In this document: positions 17,903-25,513 of the stretch, piece by piece | Numbering within the stretch: the first letter of the stretch is position 1 | Layout: each line of letters begins with the position of its first letter | Origin: an uncultured Methanomassiliicoccaceae archaeon | Lineage (GTDB): Archaea; Thermoplasmatota; Thermoplasmata; Methanomassiliicoccales; Methanomethylophilaceae | Direction of reading: 5' to 3' | Assembly (NCBI GenBank): GCA_905187815.1 | Contig: CAJJJM010000010.1 | Location: 1-52,684, forward strand | DNA length: 52,684 nt | Notes under the pieces: model-generated | Database searches by the model: none | What the model saw: only the letters and a program-made list of their open reading frames with translations | Told to the model about the DNA's origin: nothing | Position numbers and translations under genes: made by a program

Positions 17903-18411
17903 TCCACCGGCATGTCCTTCGGCATCATCCATGTGCAGAAGGCTATCCTCCCGACCGGTTCGCAGAAGAAATGCTGGCTCATGACATCCTCGAGATTCTT
18001 TGACACCCTCTCGGCACTGTCTGCGTCGGCGCTCGCGGTGACGATGACGGCGACCTTCTTGCCCTTCTCCATGATCGTCGTAGCGTTCATGTCGAGGAAG
18101 CAGTAGAGACGGTCGAACACGGTCTTGAAGAGCCCGTTCATCTCGTTGAACTGGATGGACGTGTCCAGGATCATCCCGTCGGCACCGCGGATCGCGTCCA
18201 CTATGGGCGAGATGTCGTCCTTGATGACGCACGTGCCGCCGTTGTGCTTGCAGGCCTCGCAGTTCTGGCACTGCCTGACCACCTTCAGGTCGTTCAGGTT
18301 GAACCTCTCGACATCCTTCCCGGCCGATCTGATGCCGTCCTCCATCGCGGAGGCTATCCTGTCACCGAAACCGCCCTTCCTAGGGCTTGAAACTATGGAC
18401 ACTACTGCCAT
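17857..18411 (-). CDS. Flavodoxin-fold NAD(P)H-dependent FMN reductase / iron-sulfur flavoprotein-like
   Basis: The 184-residue protein has the FMN phosphate loop 'VVSIVSSPRKGGFGDRIA' and 'CQNCEACKHNGGTC', the compact cysteine motif of the iron-sulfur flavoprotein/NADPH-dependent FMN reductase group, then 'ADGMILDTSIQFNEMNG'. Such proteins move electrons between ferredoxin-like carriers and small substrates in methanogens. The cysteines could bind a [4Fe-4S] cluster. A TATA box lies at 18444-18451 and a 13-bp palindrome sits just before the ATG, so repression at the start site is possible. Confidence 0.85.
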   Translation of the reverse strand: MAVVSIVSSPRKGGFGDRIASAMEDGIRSAGKDVERFNLNDLKVVRQCQNCEACKHNGGTCVIKDDISPIVDAIRGADGMILDTSIQFNEMNGLFKTVFDRLYCFLDMNATTIMEKGKKVAVIVTASADADSAERVSKNLEDVMSQHFFCEPVGRIAFCTWMMPKDMPVDQSVLDEARSIGSRF

Positions 18412-18413
18412 GG

Positions 18414-18426
18414 TATCACTGTGATA
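18414..18426. promoter_or_regulatory. Palindrome at the flavoprotein start
   Basis: TATCAC-T-GTGATA, perfect 6-bp arms, between the TATA box (18444-18451) and ATG 18411, where a repressor would block initiation. Confidence 0.5.
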
Positions 18427-18443
18427 TCATATCCCGGGATGCC

Positions 18444-18452
18444 CTTTAAAGC
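18444..18452 (-). promoter_or_regulatory. TATA box of the flavoprotein gene
   Basis: GCTTTAAAG on the minus strand, ~36 nt before ATG 18411; the predicted start site falls at the palindrome. Confidence 0.5.
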
Positions 18453-18557
18453 ATGCAGTTCCCGGAATGATACGGGCGAGGGCGCTCGTGCGCGCCCGCG
18501 CATCCCTTCCCTAATGTATATGAATGAGTGCCCTCTAGCCCCGGGTCAGTGACCAAC

Positions 18558-19505
18558 ATGTCAGAGAAGCTCGAACTCATACCCGTCGAGGATATCAAAG
18601 TGACCAAGGGAATGACCGTCGACCAGATGCTCAGGGCCATGGGCCGCGCCGGAGGGTTCACCGCCCAGAAGCTGGCTGACGCCACCGATATCGCCGAGGC
18701 CATGGTGAAGAAGGAGGGGTGCCTCAGGATCCTGTCCTTCCCCGCATGCATCATGGCTACCGGGACCCGCGGAGTCATCGTCGACATGGTCAGGAACGGC
18801 ATGATCGACCTGATCATCACCACCTGCGGAACCCTGGACCACGACCTGTCCAGGACCTTCGCCCAGTACTACAAAGGCGACTTCATGATGGACGACGCCA
18901 TGCTCAGGGACGAGTACGAGATCAGCAGGCTCGGTAACGTCCTCGTCCCCGACTCCTGCTACGGAGTCGTCCTCGAGGACAACCTCCTGCCCATGTTCGA
19001 CGAGATCTTCGCCGAGACCCAGTCCATGACCACCCACGAGATCATCGACCAGGTCGGTGCCAGGCTGAACAACGAGGACTCCCTCCTGTACCAATGCCAC
19101 AAGCACAACGTGCCCATCGTGGTCCCCGGGATCACCGACGGATCCTTCGGATGCCAGCTCTGGATGTACTACCAGATGCACAGGAAGCTGAGGATCGACC
19201 TGTTCGGGGACGAGCAGATGCTCTCCGAGATGACCAACGATGCGGAGTACACCGGCGCCATCATCATCGGCGGCGGAATCTCCAAGCACCATGTCATCTG
19301 GTGGAACCAGTTCCGCGGCGGACTCGACTACTGCATCTACCTGACCACCGCCGAGGAGTACGACGGATCCCTCTCCGGCGCCCGCATCAGGGAGGCTGTC
19401 TCCTGGGGCAAGGTCAAAGAGGATGCGAAGAAGATGACCGTCGAGGGAGATGCCACCATCAGCCTCCCGATCATCTACGCCGGGCTGGCCGAGAGGCTGC
19501 TCTGA
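18558..19505 (+). CDS. dys: Deoxyhypusine synthase
   Basis: Transfers the aminobutyl group of spermidine to a lysine of aIF5A, using NAD, the first step to (deoxy)hypusine. The 315-residue protein has the conserved 'LVPDSCYGVVLEDN' region, 'MTTHEIIDQVGARLN' and the catalytic-lysine motif GGGISKHHVIWWNQ (K243) with 'GGLDYCIYLTTAEEYDGS'. Start ATG 18558 begins the recognisable protein; a TATA-like TAATGTATATGAA lies ~40 nt upstream. The next gene starts directly at the stop codon (TGAATG), so the two are co-expressed. Confidence 0.97.
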   Translation: MSEKLELIPVEDIKVTKGMTVDQMLRAMGRAGGFTAQKLADATDIAEAMVKKEGCLRILSFPACIMATGTRGVIVDMVRNGMIDLIITTCGTLDHDLSRTFAQYYKGDFMMDDAMLRDEYEISRLGNVLVPDSCYGVVLEDNLLPMFDEIFAETQSMTTHEIIDQVGARLNNEDSLLYQCHKHNVPIVVPGITDGSFGCQLWMYYQMHRKLRIDLFGDEQMLSEMTNDAEYTGAIIIGGGISKHHVIWWNQFRGGLDYCIYLTTAEEYDGSLSGARIREAVSWGKVKEDAKKMTVEGDATISLPIIYAGLAERLL

Positions 19506-20495
19506 ATGCCGAAGATCGCCCGGCTCCCCGGCGACGGCTACGGTCCGTCGATCATAGAGGCAGCCAAGCGCACCCTCGAGATGTCCACCAGCGACATCGA
19601 GATCGTCTGCGGCGACATCGGTTTCGCCGCGTACGAGCGCACCGGCGAGCACATGCCCTATGACACGAAGGAGCTGGCGCTGGAGTGCGGCAGCGTCATC
19701 TGCGGCCCCGTCAAGGAGTACAAGGACGACGCCGGCCGGCTCCACAACCCCCTGGAGGCCCTCAAAGCCGACCTGGACCTCTACGCCGTCAGCAGGAGCT
19801 TCCGCACACTCGCCGACGACCTGGGGGTCCCCGGGATGGACATCACGCTCTGGGCCAGCAACATGACCCTGGGAAGCGACGTCATCGAGAGCAGGGACAT
19901 CGACGGCATCACCATAAGCAAGTACATCAGATCGTCATCCTACAGCAGGATGATGGCCCGCGCCCTGAGCGACATGGAGCTCAGCGGGAAGGGGAGCGTG
20001 GTCTGCATCACGCAGGACAACATATTCCCCGACTCCAGCACCATGTTCTCGGAGGCGTTCGATTCCCTGTTTCCGTCGGACGTCTTCCGCACGGAGCATC
20101 GCAACGTGGAGTACTGGGCGTCGAAGTTCGTGAGGAACCCTCTCGAGTTCGACTACATCATCTGCGCGGACCTGTACAGCAACGTCACGGGCGGGATGCT
20201 CGCCGGACTGTCCGGCGGCAACCGCCTCACCCCCATCACCTATGTTGGAGAGAGCTGCAACCTTTTCGTTCCCGGCCTCTACAAGACGTTCGAGGACGTC
20301 CCCCGCGGATACTCCAATCCCACATCCGCGATCAAATGCGCCTCCAAGGCCCTCTTCGACATGGGTCGTACCAAGGAGGCATCCGCCATCATCGAAGCCC
20401 TCATAGAGACCTATGCGGCAGGGGAGAGGACCCCCGACGTGGGCGGCGACCTGACGACCGAGGAGTTCACCGACAGGGTGGTCTCCCACCTCTGA
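19506..20495 (+). CDS. Isocitrate/isopropylmalate dehydrogenase-like protein with degenerate active site
   Basis: The overall pattern is beta-decarboxylating dehydrogenase: 'ARLPGDGYGPSIIEAA' at the N-terminus, 'LYAVSRSFRTL', and a C-terminal 'GGMLAGLSGGNRLTP'. Key catalytic positions appear changed by motif alignment. The lysine of the HKxN-type motif is Q170 (ITQDNIF). The substrate Arg of VxREN is lost (LWASN, 116-119). The metal aspartates of GDILSD read SNVTGG (225-230). Normal dehydrogenase activity is therefore unlikely; a regulatory or NAD-sensing role with deoxyhypusine synthase is possible. It begins immediately after the dys stop. Length (329 aa) is normal and the frame is intact. 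Confidence 0.85.
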   Translation: MPKIARLPGDGYGPSIIEAAKRTLEMSTSDIEIVCGDIGFAAYERTGEHMPYDTKELALECGSVICGPVKEYKDDAGRLHNPLEALKADLDLYAVSRSFRTLADDLGVPGMDITLWASNMTLGSDVIESRDIDGITISKYIRSSSYSRMMARALSDMELSGKGSVVCITQDNIFPDSSTMFSEAFDSLFPSDVFRTEHRNVEYWASKFVRNPLEFDYIICADLYSNVTGGMLAGLSGGNRLTPITYVGESCNLFVPGLYKTFEDVPRGYSNPTSAIKCASKALFDMGRTKEASAIIEALIETYAAGERTPDVGGDLTTEEFTDRVVSHL

Positions 20496-20533
20496 GCCAG
20501 AGCCCCGGTGTGCTGCCCCCGGCCCGTGGCACC

Positions 20534-20571
20534 CTTTATAACCAGGTCGACCCATCCATTATCAGGAAGTG
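20534..20571 (+). promoter_or_regulatory. Promoter and RBS of the CoM methyltransferase
   Basis: TATA box CTTTATAA (20534-20541) and Shine-Dalgarno-like AGGAAGTG (20564-20571) 5 nt before ATG 20577; a short leader is expected. Confidence 0.6.
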
Positions 20572-20576
20572 TTCAT

Positions 20577-21623
20577 ATGAAGGACGCGGGTCACAGAGCG
20601 TGCGTCGAGGCGGCGCTCAAATTCGAGAAAACGGACAGGACACCTGTCAACAACTTCGCGGTGGTTACCTCCGCCCGCAGCGCCGGCGTCAAGGTCGACG
20701 AGGCCAGATGGAACCCCAAGCTCTCCGCCAAGGTGGCGATAGATTACGCCATGAAGACCGAATCGGACTTCGTGAAGCCGATCCTGGATTCCCAGGTCCC
20801 GTTCAAGGACATGGGCATGGAGGTCAGGTTCCCGGAGGACGACTACGGGATGATCCCCGGACACGTCGTCGAGACTGCCGAGGACATCGACAAGCTCGCC
20901 ATATTCGATCCTTACGCGGCGGACGAATGCCCCGGATTCACCAAGATGGTCGAGGCAGTCGAGGAGACGTCCAAGGCGATCCCCGAAGACCTGCACATAT
21001 GCGGCCTTTCATGGGGCCCGATCACCACCGCCGGATACACCATGGGCACGGAGAACATGATGTTCGCCATGCTCTTCGATCCCGACATGGTCAAGGTCCT
21101 GATCGACAGGATCACGCCCCTCGTCTCCGGTATGGTCAGGCGCCAGATCGACGCCGGAGCGACGGTCATGTGGATGGCCGACCCGACATCGTCCGGAGAC
21201 CTGATCTCCCCCGACATGTTCGACGAGTTCTCCGGGAACCACATCAGGACCGTCATCGACGACGTCCACGGCATGAGCGACGTTCCGACGTTCGTGCACA
21301 TCTGCGGGAACACCCTCGGCATCATGAGCCACATCAAGAACACCGGTGCGGACTGCCTCAGCTTCGACCACGCCGTCGACCCGGAGAAGGCACGCGCATC
21401 CGCCGGGAGGGACATCGCCCTCATGGGGAACCTCGACCCCGTCAAGCTTCTTATGAGCGGCACGCCCGAGCAGGTCACCGCCGAGTCGTACAAGCTGATA
21501 GACGCCATAGGACAGGACAGCGGGTTCATCCTCGCCCCCGGATGCGAGACACCCATCTCCAGCCCCGACGAGAACGTCATGGCCATGGGAAGGGCCGCCA
21601 GGGAGTACTGGAACAAAGCGTAA
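20577..21623 (+). CDS. mtbA: Methylcobamide:CoM methyltransferase (MtbA/MtaA family)
   Basis: This zinc enzyme moves the methyl group from a methylated corrinoid protein to coenzyme M, the entry of methylotrophic methanogenesis. The 348-residue protein belongs to the UroD superfamily but has the CoM methyltransferase zinc ligands: H241-x-C243 in FVHICGNT and C323 in LAPGCETP. Those are absent from true uroporphyrinogen decarboxylase. Family members act on methylamines (MtbA), methanol (MtaA) or methylthiols; I cannot separate them from sequence alone. It has its own TATA box and RBS and ends in TAA, one of few non-TGA stops here. Confidence 0.93.
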   Translation: MKDAGHRACVEAALKFEKTDRTPVNNFAVVTSARSAGVKVDEARWNPKLSAKVAIDYAMKTESDFVKPILDSQVPFKDMGMEVRFPEDDYGMIPGHVVETAEDIDKLAIFDPYAADECPGFTKMVEAVEETSKAIPEDLHICGLSWGPITTAGYTMGTENMMFAMLFDPDMVKVLIDRITPLVSGMVRRQIDAGATVMWMADPTSSGDLISPDMFDEFSGNHIRTVIDDVHGMSDVPTFVHICGNTLGIMSHIKNTGADCLSFDHAVDPEKARASAGRDIALMGNLDPVKLLMSGTPEQVTAESYKLIDAIGQDSGFILAPGCETPISSPDENVMAMGRAAREYWNKA

Positions 21624-21625
21624 AG

Positions 21626-21635
21626 CTTATTAAGG
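21626..21635 (+). promoter_or_regulatory. Probable promoter of tRNA-Leu
   Basis: CTTATTAAGG about 28 nt before the mature 5' end, directly after the methyltransferase stop. Confidence 0.45.
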
Positions 21636-21658
21636 GGACATCCATCCCCACCTTTACT

Positions 21659-21745
21659 GCAAGGGTAGTCAAGCATGGCCAACGACGCTAGCTTGAGGGG
21701 CTAGTCCTTAGTGGTCCGCGAGTTCAAATCTCGTCCCTTGCACCA
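21659..21745 (+). tRNA. tRNA-Leu (anticodon GAG), CCA encoded
   Basis: Class II tRNA: acceptor GCAAGGG/CCCTTGC with discriminator A and encoded CCA (21743-21745), anticodon stem CTAGC/GCTAG around TTGAGGG (anticodon GAG), a long variable arm (TCCTTAGTGGTCC), and T stem GCGAG/CTCGT. Confidence 0.95.
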
Positions 21746-21907
21746 TTCTCTTCTATCCAGTTCTCGGGACTCGTTTCATCAATCTCGCATGTATCATCCG
21801 GGCATCTATCACAATAACGACTCTCCGAATCTCGCGTTTCGTGAGAAAAGGGAAGATGATTGAAGGTCGCCGCCGTGAAAGCCCTCCGGCAGCCGACCAT
21901 TGGTCTG

Positions 21908-23488
21908 TCAGGATGCCTGTGCGAACACGATCCAGTCGAGAAGACCCTCCGCGACCGTCATTGCATCGTTGCGGTCGAACGGGTTCGCCATCCCCAGTGT
22001 CTCGACCATGTCGAGATACCCGTGCGAGAACGCGACCACGTCCAGATACTGATCGATCGCCGCATCGTAGTCGTCCAGGGCATCGACGAAGACCTCCAGC
22101 GAACTGAACGCGGAGACGGCATAGCTGATGTAATAGAACGGACTGCTGAAGTTGTGCGACAACCCGTACCATTCGATGGTCGAGGCATACCCGTACTCCT
22201 GTTCCAGACGTTCGATGATGGCATCGAACTCATCCACGGTGTCTGCACCCTCCTGATAGGCTATCTGCTGGAAATCGTCCCAGAAGCACCCTTCGATGGT
22301 CACATACAGGAACTGGAAGATCGTGTATTCGGCCTCGGCCGTATCACCCGACATCTCGCAGTACACCGAGAAGAGCGCCTCGAGACCCTGTGACTGCACC
22401 TCCATGACATCGTAGTCTGTGGTCGGGCTCCATGACAGCGCCGCCGCCGAGGCGTGGCCGAACTCATGGACCAGCGTGCACAGGTCGTAGTAGGTCCCAT
22501 TCGGGTTGTTGTAGATGTAGACGAAGTCACTTCCGTCGGAGAGCACCTGGGAGAAGCAGAATCCCGTGTCCACCTTCGTGTCCAGGTCCTCGAAGTCGAT
22601 GAGATCGTACCCGAGCATCGTGTCGTAGAGCTCTGCGAACTCGGGGCACACGCCCCTGATGAACTCCCCGCCATCCGCGAACAGCTCTTCCTCGCTGGAG
22701 TAGCTGTAGGAGGGGCGCCCTTCATAATCCTCCAGGACAAGATAGAACAGGGGGACGAAGACCTCCTTGACGGTCTCCTTGAAGGCTTCCGTATCCTCGG
22801 AAGAGTACCCGCGACCGTACAGCTCCCCGTATGCGTACTCTGAATAGCTCTCGTAACCCAGGAGGTCGGCGAGGCTCTCGCGTATGTCTATGAGTTCGCC
22901 GTAGATCCCCGCGATGGTCTCTGCGTCCGACGGGTCCGCATTGTAGTAGCGGTCCTGCGCTTCGGCCTCCGCTGTGATGAGCTGCAGCTGCTCGTCCGTA
23001 AGGGGCTCCTCCGCCAGCACCGAATCCGCGTACTCGTCGCCTATGACGCTCCTGAGCGTATCCGCCCCGGGACCGTTGAGGACGCTTCTGAACGCCTCGC
23101 TGATTGTCTCCGGACCCTGTGAGACGAAGGACTCCCAGAGACTGTACTCCTCCGAGAGGCCGGACGGGTCGCGGTTGTATTCCCATGTGAAGAGCATGTA
23201 CGACACCAGCGTGTCGTCGTAGAATGTCATCAGTTCGTCCACGTACATGGACATGGCGTTCCTGGAGAGGTTCCCGTCGGATGCCTCGCTGACGAGCGTA
23301 TCCGCCCTGGACGTCAGCCCGTCCAGCGCCTCGACCGGGGACATCTCCTGCAGACCTTCCAGCGACAGGAGGTTGATCTCGTCGAAGCGGGACGTCTCGC
23401 CGTCATCGTTCCCGAGGACCGTGTACGCCACCCCGGCGCACAGGACCACCGCTATGACGATGACGACTGCCTTCTGAACGTTGTTCAT
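21908..23488 (-). CDS. Membrane-anchored M3-family oligoendopeptidase
   Basis: Zinc oligopeptidase related to PepF. The 526-residue protein starts with a signal peptide or anchor (residues ~6-26, 'AVVIVIAVVLCAGVAYTVL'), which places the catalytic domain outside the cell. The zinc site is H341-E-F-G-H in 'LVHEFGHASAAAL', with a downstream helix rich in E that can supply the third ligand. Most M3 enzymes are cytosolic, so an exported form suggests digestion of external peptides. TATA (23511-23520) is ~27 nt before the ATG. The S66 peptidase gene lies just upstream on the same strand. Confidence 0.9.
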   Translation of the reverse strand: MNNVQKAVVIVIAVVLCAGVAYTVLGNDDGETSRFDEINLLSLEGLQEMSPVEALDGLTSRADTLVSEASDGNLSRNAMSMYVDELMTFYDDTLVSYMLFTWEYNRDPSGLSEEYSLWESFVSQGPETISEAFRSVLNGPGADTLRSVIGDEYADSVLAEEPLTDEQLQLITAEAEAQDRYYNADPSDAETIAGIYGELIDIRESLADLLGYESYSEYAYGELYGRGYSSEDTEAFKETVKEVFVPLFYLVLEDYEGRPSYSYSSEEELFADGGEFIRGVCPEFAELYDTMLGYDLIDFEDLDTKVDTGFCFSQVLSDGSDFVYIYNNPNGTYYDLCTLVHEFGHASAAALSWSPTTDYDVMEVQSQGLEALFSVYCEMSGDTAEAEYTIFQFLYVTIEGCFWDDFQQIAYQEGADTVDEFDAIIERLEQEYGYASTIEWYGLSHNFSSPFYYISYAVSAFSSLEVFVDALDDYDAAIDQYLDVVAFSHGYLDMVETLGMANPFDRNDAMTVAEGLLDWIVFAQAS

Positions 23489-23510
23489 GAGAAAGATATC
23501 ATTGCACCGA

Positions 23511-23520
23511 ATAAAATATT
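23511..23520 (-). promoter_or_regulatory. TATA box of the M3 peptidase gene
   Basis: AATATTTTAT on the minus strand, centred ~27 nt before ATG 23488. Confidence 0.55.
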
Positions 23521-23535
23521 GAGACCCCTGGGACG

Positions 23536-24552
23536 TCAGGCATCACATCGAAGGTCATACCTGAGCGTGCATCCTCCGTCGGAGTACGAGAACTCCGCCA
23601 TGGCGCCGTTGATGAAGGTCATCCTCGGGGCCTTGTGACCGACATCCGCATCTGTGAGGACCGGCAGCCCCAGACCCGACAGCTCCCTCTCCAGGAGCTC
23701 GCGGTACCCCGTGTCGCCGTGGTAGAACAGCGGCCTCCCGAAAACGAACCCAGTGCAGTCCTCGAACCAACCCATGTCCTCCATCCTGCGAAGCATCGAG
23801 ACGATGCGGTCCTCGGTCATGTCGAAGGTCTCCATGTACCAGACGATCCCGTCGTTGCCGTACCTCTCGACGAAGCCCGATGCGTCGGCCGTCCCCTTGT
23901 TGACGAACCACTCGAGGACGTCCATGCATCCGCCTATGAGCCTGCCCGAGAACCTGCAGTCCCCCACGGACGAGGCCCAGACGGTGGGCTCGTCCTCCTG
24001 GAACGACTCCAGCCCGGTCACCCTGTCCACGAAGTCCCTGGCGTGGTACGGGAAGGACGACTGCTCCGACCTCCTCCCCTCCAGGAACTCCAGGTTCTGC
24101 CGCAGGCTTGGGTGCCACTCCTCCATCCCGAAGTCCCCGAAGTTGCCGCAGTACACGGTGGCGACATCGTGCTCCGCGGTCATCTTGAACATCAGGGTGG
24201 TGTTGTCCGAGTACCCCTGGAACCACTTCGGATTGGACTCGTACGCCTCCCAATCCATGAGCGGGAGCATCTCGTACTGGTAGTCCCCTCCCTTGGCGGA
24301 GAAGATGCACGACACCTCGGGATCCTCCAGGAGGGATACGAGCTCCGACACCCTCTGTTCTGCGGGAGAGGACCTCCCCTCCTCGTCGATCGTGGTGTAG
24401 ACGTTCGGGGTCTCCACGATGCCGTACCCCATTCCCTCGAGCTTCCGTCTGGCGCTGGCGAACCTGTTGGCGTCCAGGGGGTCGTCCACACCGAAGGACG
24501 GTGCTGTCACGCCGAGCCTGTCGCCCTTCCTGATGAAACGGGGCACTATCAT
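23536..24552 (-). CDS. S66-family LD-carboxypeptidase / MccF-like serine peptidase
   Basis: S66 members cleave L,D bonds of muropeptides or detoxify microcin C-type peptide-nucleotides (MccF). The 338-residue protein has the N-terminal 'IRKGDRLGVTAPS', the nucleophile S115 in QGYSDNTTL, and a C-terminal 'TDADVGHKAPRMTF' with the catalytic His. It has no signal peptide. Archaea lack murein, so an MccF-like immunity role or salvage of bacterial peptides fits better than wall recycling. ATG 24552 fits the shared promoter; the frame extends upstream but without homology. Confidence 0.9.
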   Translation of the reverse strand: MIVPRFIRKGDRLGVTAPSFGVDDPLDANRFASARRKLEGMGYGIVETPNVYTTIDEEGRSSPAEQRVSELVSLLEDPEVSCIFSAKGGDYQYEMLPLMDWEAYESNPKWFQGYSDNTTLMFKMTAEHDVATVYCGNFGDFGMEEWHPSLRQNLEFLEGRRSEQSSFPYHARDFVDRVTGLESFQEDEPTVWASSVGDCRFSGRLIGGCMDVLEWFVNKGTADASGFVERYGNDGIVWYMETFDMTEDRIVSMLRRMEDMGWFEDCTGFVFGRPLFYHGDTGYRELLERELSGLGLPVLTDADVGHKAPRMTFINGAMAEFSYSDGGCTLRYDLRCDA

Positions 24553-24574
24553 GGCGGAGGCATTCGACGCGATG

Positions 24575-24584
24575 ATAATAAAAT
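24575..24584. promoter_or_regulatory. Shared bidirectional TATA box (S66 peptidase / dcd)
   Basis: ATAATAAAAT reads as ATTTTATTAT on the other strand. Its centre is ~26 nt from ATG 24605 (+) and ~27 nt from ATG 24552 (-). Confidence 0.6.
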
Positions 24585-24604
24585 CTGTCGCAGATGCGGG
24601 GGCC

Positions 24605-25093
24605 ATGGGAATCCTATCTGACAGGGACATAATGGAGAGCCTGATGACAGGTTACATCGGCATCTCCGACTTCAGCGAGAGAGGGCTCACACCCAACGGA
24701 TACGACCTCCGCATCGCGGAGATATCGGTCCGCGGTGACCCGGAGATCAAGAGAGAGGAGACCGTCACCATCCCTCCGCGCACGATGTTCTACGTGTCCA
24801 CGATCGAGAGAGTGAGAATGGCGAGCGACATCTGCGCCCAGCTCTGGCTGAGGACCACATGGATAAGGAAGGGCGTCATCGGGGCGTTCGGGAAGATCGA
24901 CGCCGGATTCGAGGGCACCCTGACGCTCGGCGCCTACAACGCGACGGACGACCCGGTGGAGATCCCCATCGGAGAGAGATTCTGCCAGATGGTGATGGAG
25001 ACCCTGAACTCGGAGACCATCAAGGACTACTCCCAGCGCAGCGGGAACTACCAGGGCCAGACCGGAGTCACGCTTGATCCTTTGAAGAAGTGA
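24605..25093 (+). CDS. dcd: dCTP deaminase
   Basis: Deaminates dCTP to dUTP (some archaeal forms also hydrolyse dUTP), feeding dTMP synthesis. The 163-residue protein shows 'MGILSDRDIMESL', 'LTPNGYDLRIAEI', the active-site segment 'GKIDAGFEGTLTLGAYN' and the C-terminal 'GQTGVTLDPLKK', all typical. Start ATG 24605 is supported by the leaderless spacing. The 3' end overlaps the convergent 91-residue gene by 26 bp. Confidence 0.95.
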   Translation: MGILSDRDIMESLMTGYIGISDFSERGLTPNGYDLRIAEISVRGDPEIKREETVTIPPRTMFYVSTIERVRMASDICAQLWLRTTWIRKGVIGAFGKIDAGFEGTLTLGAYNATDDPVEIPIGERFCQMVMETLNSETIKDYSQRSGNYQGQTGVTLDPLKK

Positions 25094-25343
25094 GGACATC
25101 CCTCATGGGGAGGTAGCAGGACGGGATCCGAGGAAGGTCCCTCCTCCCTCTCGTCTCCATCGTCTCGATCGACAGCTCCCCCTTCACCTCGTACTTCTTG
25201 GGAAGAAAGGCCCGGGTCTCCACATCCACGCGTCCGATGAAGATGCGGTCCGATACCGGGTTGACCTTCCCCTTCACCCTCCTGCTACGGCATTCGTACG
25301 GATAGTCGAACCTCCCCTTACGGATGCGTACGATGTAAGCCAT
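25068..25343 (-). CDS. Small basic hypothetical protein, 91 aa
   Basis: I do not recognise the family. The protein is rich in Arg/Lys and beta-prone ('MAYIVRIRKGRFDYPYECRS', 'RIFIGRVDVETRAF'), somewhat like the N-terminal beta domain of some transposase-associated proteins, but the match is too weak to name. A minus-strand GTTAAATAG TATA box (25365-25373) is 26 nt from the ATG. A perfect 16-bp palindrome covers the predicted start site, so its expression is probably controlled, perhaps by its own product. Confidence 0.7.
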   Translation of the reverse strand: MAYIVRIRKGRFDYPYECRSRRVKGKVNPVSDRIFIGRVDVETRAFLPKKYEVKGELSIETMETRGRRDLPRIPSCYLPMRDVLTSSKDQA

Positions 25344-25357
25344 GACGTTAACGTCAT
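25342..25357. promoter_or_regulatory. Perfect 16-bp palindrome over a start codon
   Basis: ATGACGTTAACGTCAT is self-complementary, overlaps ATG 25343 of the small basic protein and covers its predicted transcription start. Confidence 0.6.
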
Positions 25358-25364
25358 CGAGAAC

Positions 25365-25373
25365 CTATTTAAC
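25365..25373 (-). promoter_or_regulatory. TATA box of the 91-aa protein gene
   Basis: GTTAAATAG on the minus strand, 26 nt before ATG 25343. Confidence 0.6.
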
Positions 25374-25451
25374 CCTTATGACATCATGTAGTTACCAAAA
25401 CGCATCGATTTGGTTTATACCAATGTTTGAATACACTTGAATGCAAAACAG

Positions 25452-25506
25452 CTTTTATACAAGGAACGCACGAACAGCCTCCGCGGCCGATGAGGCCGAG
25501 GAGTGA
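25452..25506 (+). promoter_or_regulatory. Promoter and RBS of RNA ligase
   Basis: TATA box CTTTTATAC (25452-25460) and Shine-Dalgarno-like GAGGAGTGAT (25497-25506) 7 nt before ATG 25514, an unusually strong RBS for this window. Confidence 0.6.
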
Positions 25507-25513
25507 TAGAAAG

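Noticed and set aside
20577..21623. Uroporphyrinogen decarboxylase
   Set aside because: Same superfamily, but the His-x-Cys...Cys zinc site is that of CoM methyltransferases.
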